From Alphaproteobacteria bacterium (GTDB taxonomy: Bacteria > Pseudomonadota > Alphaproteobacteria > Puniceispirillales > Marisalimonadaceae), in contig JADHRC010000112.1 in the NCBI GenBank assembly GCA_016777645.1, positions 1 through 5,067 on the forward strand: a stretch of 5,067 bases of DNA. The letters run 5' to 3'. Positions 1-5,067 of this stretch are shown piece by piece (the first letter of the stretch is position 1; each line of letters opens with the position of its first letter). The notes under the pieces are model-generated. The model saw only the letters and a list, made by a program, of their open reading frames with translations. It did not search any database and was not told the DNA's origin. A program made the position numbers and the translations under genes.

Positions 1-731
1 TTTACAGCCCATTTTCTTCCTATTTCAAATTTAGTTCCTTCTAGAAGCCAAATGAGTAATCCTGCGTTAATACCATCTTCCATAGCTTGGGTAGGCTTAA
101 AAGCAACTCTTCCTAATTTTCCTGTATCATTAACAATCTTTAAAAAAAGACGACAAGCATATGCCATTTGAATACCAGGTGTATTCATTTCTGTGTGTAT
201 TATGCCAGTTTGTTCATTGACTGAAAATTTAGATTTATCTTGAGAGTATGGTAAACAGGGCATGCATCTTACAACTGTAATAGGACCATACGGCCTGACA
301 TTACAATAAACTCCAGCCTGAGTTCTTAATGGAGCATTACCAGATTTACCCATGACAACAACTTTTTTGCCAGACTTATCATTTACATAAGCGTCACCAG
401 CAGTAGACCATTTAATAGAGGTGTTTTGCATATTACCAAACCAACTTAAGGCCTCTAATTGAGTATCATGTCTGATTTGAGACCACATAGGCACTGCATA
501 AAAAGGAAGGTTCAAAATATCAGCTGCTGCAACTGTTCCTAACAGTGCATAAGCATCGGTTAGAGAGTGACATATTGGATTAATTTTATTATCATGATTA
601 CCGCCTTTCCAAACTATAGCATTTGGATAACCTTTAGGTCTTAAATCTGTTTCACTATAGAGTTCACTTAAACAAGTTTTCAGATCACCGCCATGAGCTT
701 CTGTAGTAGCAATTTTCATTAAGTCTAACAT
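1..731 (-). CDS. Conserved-looking protein of unknown function, 3' end cut by the window
   Basis: The frame is open from ATG at 731 to the left edge, giving 243 residues and no stop, so the C-terminus lies outside. AAGGA (739-743) sits 7 bases before this ATG and supports it over the in-frame ATG at codon 5. I do not recognise the family. There is no signal peptide or clear membrane segment, so it looks cytosolic. Composition is that of a real folded enzyme-like protein: Gly-rich turns (WKGGNHDNK at 41-49, VVVMGKSGNAPLRTQAG at 124-140), many aromatic residues, and six cysteines (20, 54, 143, 156, 159, 193), two of them in a CMPC pair at 156-159. That pair could be redox-active or bind metal, but this is a guess. 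GC is about 36%, against about 29% for the next gene. It is followed by no visible gene here and lies downstream of, and co-directional with, the LOG gene, with a 94-base gap. I am confident it is coding; its function is unknown. Confidence 0.8.
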   Translation of the reverse strand, partial: MLDLMKIATTEAHGGDLKTCLSELYSETDLRPKGYPNAIVWKGGNHDNKINPICHSLTDAYALLGTVAAADILNLPFYAVPMWSQIRHDTQLEALSWFGNMQNTSIKWSTAGDAYVNDKSGKKVVVMGKSGNAPLRTQAGVYCNVRPYGPITVVRCMPCLPYSQDKSKFSVNEQTGIIHTEMNTPGIQMAYACRLFLKIVNDTGKLGRVAFKPTQAMEDGINAGLLIWLLEGTKFEIGRKWAV

Positions 732-738
732 TTATAAT

Positions 739-743
739 TCCTT
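739..743 (-). promoter_or_regulatory. Ribosome binding site of the left-edge gene
   Basis: AAGGA on the minus strand lies 7 bases before the ATG at 731-729. It decides between that ATG and the in-frame ATG four codons later. Confidence 0.6.
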
Positions 744-805
744 AAATTATTAAGAGTATCTTTTAAATGGAATAATCTTTGAAGATGTATTTTACTAGTT
801 ATTCA

Positions 806-822
806 TACATAAGTTTTATGTA
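806..822. repeat. Small AT-rich inverted repeat after the LOG gene
   Basis: TACATAA, a GTT loop and TTATGTA form a perfect 7-base stem four bases beyond the LOG stop codon on the minus strand. It is the only hairpin-like element in the 94-base gap 732-825. Only one of its seven pairs is G-C, and no T-run follows it on the minus strand, so it is a weak terminator candidate at best. The rest of the gap holds nothing else that I can support apart from the ribosome binding site of the next gene. Confidence 0.3.
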
Positions 823-825
823 AAA

Positions 826-1386
826 TTAAATCATTTTTAAAAATTTTTTTAGTTCATCACTATTCTCTATGACTTGAAAAAAATTTAGATTATATTCACC
901 CATAAACTCCTCATTTATTAAATGATTAATTAGGTTTAAAAGTGGATTCCAGTATCCTTCAAAATTTATGATTCCAATTTTTTTATTTTTTATCTGTTTC
1001 AATTGACACCAGGTCAAAACTTCAAAACACTCATCTAGCGTTCCAATTCCTCCTGGTAAAATTAAGAATGCATTAGATTCATTGTACATTTTTCTCTTTC
1101 TCTCATGCATGTCATTAGTAATTATCAGTTCTGAATTAAAATCATTTGAATGTTTTGTGTCTATAAGGTCATGTTTAATCAAGAAATCAGGTATAATTCC
1201 AGTTGTTTTTGCTCCGTTTTTTATAGCTGATGAAGCTGCTGCTCCCATAATACCAGTTTCACCAGCACCAAAAACCAAGTCAAAATTATTCTCAGCAATA
1301 ATTTTACCAATCATTTTCGCAGAATCTTCGATATTTTTATTTTTACCAGTTTTTGAACCACCAAAAATACAAATTTTTTTTTTCAA
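826..1386 (-). CDS. LOG-family protein (TIGR00730 type), probable nucleoside 5'-monophosphate phosphoribohydrolase
   Basis: This 186-residue protein has the full LOG signature. It opens with a Rossmann-like strand and loop (ICIFGGS, 5-11), followed by the phosphate loop GAGETGIMG (40-48), HERK (94-97) and the catalytic PGGIGTLDE (111-119). Family members hydrolyse the N-glycosidic bond of AMP or cytokinin riboside monophosphates, releasing the base and ribose 5-phosphate; the Arg and Glu of the last two motifs are the catalytic pair. Length is normal for the family. In bacteria outside plant associations the physiological substrate is usually unknown, so cytokinin production should not be assumed. 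The start is TTG at 1386. No in-frame ATG precedes it, and the first later one (codon 25) would remove the Rossmann strand. GAGGA lies 4 bases upstream. Ten A in a row follow directly after the TTG. It is divergent from the LysM gene and probably co-directional with, but not tightly coupled to, the left-edge gene. Confidence 0.92.
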   Translation of the reverse strand: MKKKICIFGGSKTGKNKNIEDSAKMIGKIIAENNFDLVFGAGETGIMGAAASSAIKNGAKTTGIIPDFLIKHDLIDTKHSNDFNSELIITNDMHERKRKMYNESNAFLILPGGIGTLDECFEVLTWCQLKQIKNKKIGIINFEGYWNPLLNLINHLINEEFMGEYNLNFFQVIENSDELKKFLKMI

Positions 1387-1390
1387 AATT

Positions 1391-1395
1391 TCCTC
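1391..1395 (-). promoter_or_regulatory. Ribosome binding site fixing the TTG start of the LOG gene
   Basis: GAGGA on the minus strand is followed by AATT and then TTG (1386-1384). The close, strong Shine-Dalgarno match compensates for the weak start codon and is the main sequence support for it. The nearby upstream ATG at 1408 is out of frame. Confidence 0.65.
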
Positions 1396-1470
1396 AAAAT
1401 TATAACATTTTTAAAAAAAGGGTTTCTTATTTATATGGTTTTAATTTAGAGTATAAATGTAATGAAACAT

Positions 1471-1474
1471 AGGG
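1471..1474 (+). promoter_or_regulatory. Ribosome binding site of the LysM gene
   Basis: AGGG lies 6 bases before the ATG at 1481, which supports this start; the following residues form the expected basic head and membrane segment. Confidence 0.5.
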
Positions 1475-1480
1475 CTTTTT

Positions 1481-2536
1481 ATGAAATTTTCAAAAGTAAT
1501 GTATTTATTACTAATTGGTGCAACACTTGCGGCTTTAGCTTTGTTAATCGATTTTTACAAGCCTTCTACTGTTGAAAATAAAGAGGTTGTTGTACCTCTT
1601 GTAAAAGATAAGGTTGATGCTAAACCAATTGAATTAAAAAAACCTAAGGTTGAAATTTCTCAAAATGCTGAAACTATTAAACTCGAAGTTATAAGAGTTA
1701 GGCCCGATGGTAGTTTAGTTATTGCAGGTAAAGCTATTCCTAATTCAAAAATAGATATAATTTCAGGTTCTGAAATAATAGCTAAAACTACCAGCGACAG
1801 AATTGGGGATTTTGTTGCAGTGCCTGAAAAGCAATTAAAAAGTGGGGATTATTTATTATCTTTTAGGCAAACCACCTCAGATGGAAATGTTATAATAGCT
1901 AATAAATCAGTAGCTATTAATGTAAGTGGAAATAAAAATGATACACCAATTGTAGCCATAATTGATGATAAAGGGCAGTCTGGTGCAAAGCTAATTCAGG
2001 CTCCGGGCTTCGATAATAATAAAGCAGAGAAAAAAGATGAAGTTAACTTTAAAAAAGAATCTAGTGAAACAAAGATTGATGCTAACCCTCATATTGCAAT
2101 CTTAGCTTTAACCTATGATAGTGAAATAGGTCAATTAGCTTTGTCTGGGTCAGCTCATAACGGTATCCAAGTTAATGCTGGTTTTAGTGGGCAAGATACG
2201 TCTTCAACAAAAATATTAAATGATGAGTGGTCGCTTCGGATCCCAGGCAAATTAATAGCGGGGAAACAAAAAATATTTGCTGTTTTGTTAGGTAAAGACG
2301 GTAAAGTTCTAAGTAAAAGTTCTCTGGTTATTAGTGGAAAAACTATAGAAAGCGCGGATGGAAAAACCTTAGTTATAGTTCAAAAGGGCGACGCTCTTTG
2401 GAACATAGCATATCAAAGATTAGGTTTAGGAAAACTTTATTTAGACATTGTTGAACTTAACAGAGACAAAATAAGAAATCCTGATTTGATTTATCCTCAG
2501 CAACTTTTTATTATCCCTAATCAAAGCAAAAATTAA
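1481..2536 (+). CDS. Membrane-anchored LysM peptidoglycan-binding protein with Ig-like domains
   Basis: The 351-residue product begins with a short basic head and a hydrophobic segment (about 7-24), read as a signal anchor because no clear cleavage site follows. A charged linker (about 30-60) leads to a beta-rich domain (about 66-147) containing VRPDGSLVIAGKAIPNSKI, the pattern of Ig-like repeats seen in alphaproteobacterial LysM proteins. A polar, Lys/Glu-rich linker (about 150-200) precedes a second beta-rich domain (about 204-287). The protein ends in a LysM module (about 298-346), with VQKGDALWNIAYQRLG near its start and NPDLIYPQQLFIIP at its end; this fold binds N-acetylglucosamine in peptidoglycan. 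It therefore probably sits in the inner membrane and reaches the cell wall through the periplasm. No hydrolase domain is visible, so a structural or scaffolding role is more likely than cell-wall cleavage. It is the first gene of the plus-strand block. The phosphatidyltransferase gene begins 10 bases after its stop. Confidence 0.88.
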   Translation: MKFSKVMYLLLIGATLAALALLIDFYKPSTVENKEVVVPLVKDKVDAKPIELKKPKVEISQNAETIKLEVIRVRPDGSLVIAGKAIPNSKIDIISGSEIIAKTTSDRIGDFVAVPEKQLKSGDYLLSFRQTTSDGNVIIANKSVAINVSGNKNDTPIVAIIDDKGQSGAKLIQAPGFDNNKAEKKDEVNFKKESSETKIDANPHIAILALTYDSEIGQLALSGSAHNGIQVNAGFSGQDTSSTKILNDEWSLRIPGKLIAGKQKIFAVLLGKDGKVLSKSSLVISGKTIESADGKTLVIVQKGDALWNIAYQRLGLGKLYLDIVELNRDKIRNPDLIYPQQLFIIPNQSKN

Positions 2537-2546
2537 TTTCTTAGTA

Positions 2547-3167
2547 ATGGTTGACGAAAAATTAAATAAACTATTACAACCTGTTTTAATTCCCATTGCT
2601 CAAAATTTGATCAAATTAAAAGTAAAAGCCAATTTTGTAACTTACACAGGCTTTTTTTTTGGTGTCTTATGTGCGTATTTTATAATTAATTCAATGTTCA
2701 TAACAGCCTTGCTTTTTCTTTTTTTAAACAGGTTTTGTGACGGGCTTGATGGAGCAATCGCTCGTTTAGAAGGTGAAACTGATATTGGGGCATTTTATGA
2801 TATAGTTTTTGATTTCATTTTTTATTTTTTATTTCCAATTTCATTTATTTTTTTAGATATTAGTAATTCATTTCATATATGTTTTTTATTATTAAGTTTT
2901 GTAGCTACTCAATCTTCCTTTTTAGCATCTGCATGGATTATAGAAAAAAATAAAATTAGAGTTGTACAAAAACAAAAAAAATCATTTTTTTATTCTGGTG
3001 GAATAACAGAAGGTTTTGAGACAATTGTCTGTTTTGTTTTAATGCTTACTTTTTATGAGTATATTTCTTATATTTCTTATATATTTGGAATAATGTGCTG
3101 GATTACCTTTTTTATGAGAATTATTTTTATCAAAAAGTTACTAGAAAAATTTACAAAAATTGATTAG
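2547..3167 (+). CDS. CDP-alcohol phosphatidyltransferase family membrane protein
   Basis: This 206-residue, very hydrophobic protein has the CDP-alcohol phosphatidyltransferase signature. DGLDGAIAR (65-73) is followed by G81, D85 and D89, giving the four metal-binding aspartates D65, D68, D85 and D89. Such enzymes move a phosphatidyl group from CDP-diacylglycerol to an alcohol (glycerol phosphate, serine, inositol phosphate or similar) in the inner membrane. About six membrane segments can be drawn (roughly 31-48, 50-62, 84-103, 108-130, 155-170, 173-196). A second conserved-looking stretch, GGITEGFETI (151-160), resembles a branch of this superfamily that I know from Alphaproteobacteria. The gap between R73 and G81 is 7 residues, where the classic motif has 8. 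I cannot tell which alcohol is used, so PgsA or PssA should not be assigned. No good Shine-Dalgarno site precedes the ATG, which suggests coupling to the LysM gene ten bases upstream. Confidence 0.88.
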   Translation: MVDEKLNKLLQPVLIPIAQNLIKLKVKANFVTYTGFFFGVLCAYFIINSMFITALLFLFLNRFCDGLDGAIARLEGETDIGAFYDIVFDFIFYFLFPISFIFLDISNSFHICFLLLSFVATQSSFLASAWIIEKNKIRVVQKQKKSFFYSGGITEGFETIVCFVLMLTFYEYISYISYIFGIMCWITFFMRIIFIKKLLEKFTKID

Positions 3168-3181
3168 ATATTATTTATAAT
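3150..3181 (+). promoter_or_regulatory. Possible promoter for msrB and genes downstream
   Basis: A perfect TATAAT (3176-3181) would start transcription near 3188, leaving about 26 bases of leader before msrB. The best upstream partner, TTTACA (3150-3155), is 20 bases away, longer than ideal. In DNA this AT-rich a chance match is likely, so this is only a candidate. Confidence 0.3.
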
Positions 3182-3203
3182 TGAACTCTGACTTTTTCTT
3201 TTT

Positions 3204-3206
3204 AGG
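3204..3206 (+). promoter_or_regulatory. Ribosome binding site of msrB
   Basis: AGG lies 7 bases before the ATG at 3214. This favours the ATG over the in-frame TTG at 3181, whose eleven extra residues resemble nothing in the MsrB family. Confidence 0.5.
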
Positions 3207-3213
3207 TTTAAAA

Positions 3214-3597
3214 ATGAGTAAAAAAAATAACAACTTAACTGATGAGCAATATAGAATTACTCAAAAGCATGGTACTGAGGCTCCTTTTACAGGTGCTTAT
3301 TGGGACAAAAAAGATGATGGGCTTTACAACTGTATTTGTTGTAACGTAACTCTTTTTTCTAGTGAAGCAAAATTTGAATCTAATTCTGGTTGGCCATCTT
3401 TCTTTAAGCCTTTTTCAGAAGACGTGGTCGGAAAATCATTGGATAATTCCTTTTTAATGCAAAGAACTGAGGTTCATTGTTCTAATTGCGAAGCTCATTT
3501 GGGCCACGTGTTTCCTGATGGGCCTTTGCCAACCGGTTTGCGCTATTGTATTAACTCAGCATCTTTAAACTTTGTTAATAAGAAATTTTCTAAATAA
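3214..3597 (+). CDS. msrB: Peptide-methionine (R)-S-oxide reductase MsrB
   Basis: The 127-residue protein reduces the R form of methionine sulfoxide in proteins, repairing oxidative damage in the cytoplasm with thioredoxin as the usual reductant. Signature parts are in order: LTDEQYRITQKHGTEAPFTG (8-27), zinc cysteines C40/C43 and C89/C92, GWPSF (59-63), HLGHVFPDGP (95-104) and the catalytic RYCINSASL (110-118), with C112 as nucleophile. Length matches single-domain MsrB proteins of about 130-140 residues. The position before GWPSF that carries the resolving cysteine in many MsrB proteins is S58 here, so recycling may use another cysteine or direct thioredoxin attack. An extra cysteine, C42, lies inside the first zinc pair. 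The stop codon overlaps the start of the AroE-like gene by one base (TAATG), so the two are probably translationally coupled. There is no fused MsrA domain. Confidence 0.96.
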   Translation: MSKKNNNLTDEQYRITQKHGTEAPFTGAYWDKKDDGLYNCICCNVTLFSSEAKFESNSGWPSFFKPFSEDVVGKSLDNSFLMQRTEVHCSNCEAHLGHVFPDGPLPTGLRYCINSASLNFVNKKFSK

Positions 3598-4391
3598 TGT
3601 TTGCAACAACAAAAATTTATGGCTGCATTGCGCATCCAATTGATCATGTCAAAGCACCTACATTATTTACATCAATTTTTAAGGAGAAACAAATTGATGC
3701 AGTTATGATTCCTATTCATGTTCATCCAGATAATTTAGAGAATGTAGTGAACTCTCTTAAATTAGTTAAAAATTTTTGCGGCATGACAGTTACTATTCCG
3801 CACAAAACATTAATTACAAAACTTTGTGATAATCTTAATGATGAGGCTTTTTTTACTGGTGCGGTAAACTGGATTAAATTTGATAAAGATAGAAAATTAA
3901 TTGGAAATAATTTCGATGGACAAGGTTTTGTCAATGGCTTTCTTGAGCAGAAGAAAGTTTTGAAAAATAAAAGGATATGTATTTTTGGAGCAGGAGGTGC
4001 TGCTGTTGCTATAGCATCAGCATTGGTAGATCAAGGTATTCAATCTCTAGCAATTGTAAACAGAGACAATCAAAAAGCATTTGCACTCAAAGAAAAACTT
4101 ATTACTAAATCAAGCTCCTTGAAAGTTGATGTTTTTAACAGCAATACGTACGTAATTGATGATTGCGATGTTATAATAAATGCAACAAGTCTTGGCTTAA
4201 AAAAAGATGATATAATTCCGTTTGATATAAATAAAAGTCCAGAACATTCAGTAATAGCTGATATTATAATGGAACCAAAGGAGACGGAATTGTTAAAAAG
4301 AGCAAAAAATTTAGGTCGGTCTATTCATTACGGGAAATATATGATAGAAAGTCAAATTGATTTGGCCGGTAAATTTCTGGAAATTTGGTAA
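3597..4391 (+). CDS. AroE-like (shikimate dehydrogenase family) NAD(P)-dependent dehydrogenase, divergent pocket
   Basis: The 264-residue protein has the two-domain AroE layout: an N-terminal substrate domain (about 1-115), then a Rossmann domain with GAGGAAVAIA (131-140) for NAD(P). The catalytic lysine K70 (VTIPHK) and aspartate D107 (NNFDGQGF) are present, as are GAVN (88-91), NATSLGL (195-201) and a late Gln (Q253). Canonical AroE reduces 3-dehydroshikimate to shikimate and binds it with two serines in an HSxSP motif. Here the motif reads HVKAP (17-21), so both serines are gone, and the usual NTDG is NFDG. This matches a subgroup of AroE paralogues rather than the housekeeping enzyme, so the substrate may be a related cyclic acid. 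I therefore give no symbol. It could still be the organism's only AroE if the genome is small. The start overlaps the msrB stop by one base. gcrA follows after 16 bases. Confidence 0.88.
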   Translation: MFATTKIYGCIAHPIDHVKAPTLFTSIFKEKQIDAVMIPIHVHPDNLENVVNSLKLVKNFCGMTVTIPHKTLITKLCDNLNDEAFFTGAVNWIKFDKDRKLIGNNFDGQGFVNGFLEQKKVLKNKRICIFGAGGAAVAIASALVDQGIQSLAIVNRDNQKAFALKEKLITKSSSLKVDVFNSNTYVIDDCDVIINATSLGLKKDDIIPFDINKSPEHSVIADIIMEPKETELLKRAKNLGRSIHYGKYMIESQIDLAGKFLEIW

Positions 4392-4397
4392 TAGTAT

Positions 4398-4401
4398 AGG
4401 A
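4398..4401 (+). promoter_or_regulatory. Ribosome binding site of gcrA
   Basis: AGGA lies 6 bases before the ATG at 4408. It selects this start over an in-frame TTG at 4357 inside the AroE-like gene, which would add 17 residues absent from GcrA proteins. Confidence 0.55.
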
Positions 4402-4407
4402 TATTTC

Positions 4408-4806
4408 ATGGATAAGAATTCTGTTTGGGACGAAAAAAAGTTAGAAAAACTCAAAAAATTGTGGGATGAAGGCTTGCCTATTACTAAAATAGGGTTGAAG
4501 TTAGGTGTGTCCAGAAATGCTATTGCTGGTAAGGCTCATAGGTTAGGTCTTCCAAAACGAAATTCTCCAATTTCTAAATCTGGTGAACCACGTAAAACAA
4601 ATAATAATCATAGCAATGAGATAGCAAAAGAATTACCTCTTAAAATTTTGCTTAGAAATGTGGAATGGTCCCGAAACAGGTGTTGTTGGCCTAATGGAGA
4701 CCCTAAATTACCTGGTTTTTCGTTTTGTGGTACTTCTATAGTCCCGGGTAGACCTTATTGTGAAGAACATTCAAATCTAGCTTATACGAATACTAGAGAG
4801 AGTTAA
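4408..4806 (+). CDS. gcrA: GcrA cell cycle regulator
   Basis: GcrA is an alphaproteobacterial transcription factor that binds DNA at GAnTC sites methylated by CcrM and contacts domain 2 of sigma-70, activating cell-division and replication genes. The 132-residue product begins with the characteristic WDEKKLEKLKKLWDEGL (7-23) and a helix-turn-helix whose recognition part is VSRNAIAGKAHRLGL (34-48). A polar linker (about 50-80) follows; the whole is shorter than the roughly 170-residue Caulobacter protein, mainly because this linker is short. The C-terminal sigma-binding part holds CWPNGDP (93-99), FCG (106-108) and YCEEH (117-121). C93, C107, C118 and H121 have the spacing of a possible metal site, which is my inference. 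It sits 16 bases after the AroE-like gene and 12 before the peptidase gene, so it is likely co-transcribed. No ccrM gene is in the window. Confidence 0.94.
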   Translation: MDKNSVWDEKKLEKLKKLWDEGLPITKIGLKLGVSRNAIAGKAHRLGLPKRNSPISKSGEPRKTNNNHSNEIAKELPLKILLRNVEWSRNRCCWPNGDPKLPGFSFCGTSIVPGRPYCEEHSNLAYTNTRES

Positions 4807-4818
4807 AAAAAATGTGTA

Positions 4819-5067
4819 ATGTCTCAGCATATTAAAAATCGGTTAGATTATAAGCCATTATTTTGGCTTCCAAATGTAACTGATTTACAATTTTTTATTT
4901 ATCAAAAATTCACGATTGTTAAGTCAGCTATATCTTTTAAGAAAAATGAATCGTCTATCATTAAAGAGCATAATCTCGAGAATGTACTTGAATTAAATGG
5001 AAGTAATTTAGAGACTATTAATTTCCAATTGAAGATTAATAAATCTAAAAATATAAATATTGAAATT
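4819..5067 (+). CDS. pepN: Probable aminopeptidase N (M1 family), N-terminal part only
   Basis: The frame runs open from ATG at 4819 to the right edge, giving 83 residues. The order of features matches the N-terminal beta domain of bacterial PepN (M1 zinc aminopeptidase). A short head, RLDYKP (8-13), is followed by the strand region VTDLQFFIYQKFTIVKSAIS (20-39). Then comes VLELNGSNLETINFQL (56-71), comparable to LRLNGEDLKLVSVHI in the E. coli enzyme. PepN is a broad cytoplasmic peptidase that removes N-terminal residues during protein turnover; full length is about 870 residues, so the GAMEN and HExxH motifs would lie outside the window. Assignment rests on pattern memory over a poorly conserved region and is therefore moderate. 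The gene begins 12 bases after gcrA, with an A-rich leader and no clear Shine-Dalgarno site. An earlier ATG at 4812 is out of frame and closes after seven codons. Confidence 0.65.
   Translation, partial: MSQHIKNRLDYKPLFWLPNVTDLQFFIYQKFTIVKSAISFKKNESSIIKEHNLENVLELNGSNLETINFQLKINKSKNINIEI

Larger units (their letters stand above)
1387..1480. promoter_or_regulatory. Divergent promoter region between the LOG and LysM genes
   Basis: The two gene blocks face away from each other here, so both must be promoted from these 94 bases or from inside a neighbour. On the plus strand TATAAA (1452-1457) is a plausible -10 box 23 bases before the LysM ATG. On the minus strand TATAAA (1435-1430) could serve the LOG gene. 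Neither has a good -35 hexamer at 16-18 bases. A perfect minus-strand TATAAT (1404-1399) is too close to the TTG to leave room for the ribosome binding site. No GAnTC methylation site occurs in the region. Confidence 0.4.

Noticed and set aside
806..822. Hairpin as an intrinsic terminator for the LOG gene
   Set aside because: The stem is nearly all A-T pairs and no T-run follows it on the minus strand.
1399..1404. Perfect minus-strand TATAAT as the LOG promoter
   Set aside because: Transcription would begin at or inside the GAGGA site, only a few bases before the TTG, and there is no -35 match at normal spacing.
1082..1405. Open frame of about 107 codons on the plus strand
   Set aside because: It lies antisense to the N-terminal half of the well-supported LOG gene, has no family resemblance, and is explained by the low-stop composition opposite that gene.
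3181..3213. Eleven-codon upstream extension of msrB from a TTG
   Set aside because: The ATG at 3214 has a ribosome binding site and yields the normal MsrB N-terminus; the extension overlaps the candidate -10 box.
3722..3934. Open frame of about 70 codons on the minus strand
   Set aside because: It is wholly inside the AroE-like gene on the opposite strand, with no recognisable domain or ribosome binding site.
4357..4407. Upstream extension of gcrA into the end of the AroE-like gene
   Set aside because: The added residues are the out-of-frame reading of the AroE-like C-terminus. GcrA proteins begin close to the W-DE motif, and AGGA precedes the ATG at 4408.
4812..4835. Seven-codon open frame overlapping the start of the peptidase gene, as a leader peptide
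   Set aside because: It has no ribosome binding site, no attenuator-like hairpin or codon bias, and such short frames are expected by chance.
1..5067. CRISPR arrays, insertion sequences, tRNA or rRNA genes, phage or defence genes
   Set aside because: I found no spaced direct repeats, transposase or integrase motifs, cloverleaf-forming stretch or rRNA-like sequence. The genes are ordinary chromosomal families, apart from the unassigned one at the left edge.

Overview
The window looks like chromosomal DNA from an AT-rich, compact alphaproteobacterium. The clade marker is a clear GcrA cell-cycle regulator (4408-4806), a family known essentially only from Alphaproteobacteria. By hand count GC is about 36% in 1-720 and about 29% in 841-1380. 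Genes are packed, with gaps of at most 94 bases and one start/stop overlap. A streamlined marine lineage would fit, but that part is inference.

There are eight genes in two divergent blocks. On the minus strand lie a conserved-looking protein that I cannot name, cut by the left edge (1-731), and a LOG-family nucleotide phosphoribohydrolase (826-1386) that starts at TTG. A 94-base divergent intergenic region (1387-1480) separates these from six plus-strand genes: a membrane-anchored LysM/Ig-like cell-wall protein (1481-2536), a CDP-alcohol phosphatidyltransferase (2547-3167), MsrB methionine sulfoxide reductase (3214-3597), an AroE-like dehydrogenase with an altered substrate pocket (3597-4391), GcrA (4408-4806), and the N-terminus of a probable aminopeptidase N cut by the right edge (4819-5067).

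The plus-strand genes are spaced by 10, 46, -1, 16 and 12 bases, so they could form one transcript, perhaps with an internal promoter before msrB. Their jobs are mixed: envelope attachment, phospholipid synthesis, oxidative repair, a shikimate-like reduction, cell-cycle transcription and peptide breakdown. This reads as housekeeping content packed together, not as one pathway.

I see no mobile element, CRISPR array, tRNA, rRNA, prophage or defence cassette, and no convincing new multi-gene system. The items most worth a second look are the unrecognised partial gene at the left edge, the AroE paralogue that lacks the shikimate-binding serines, and the TTG start followed by ten A in the LOG gene.
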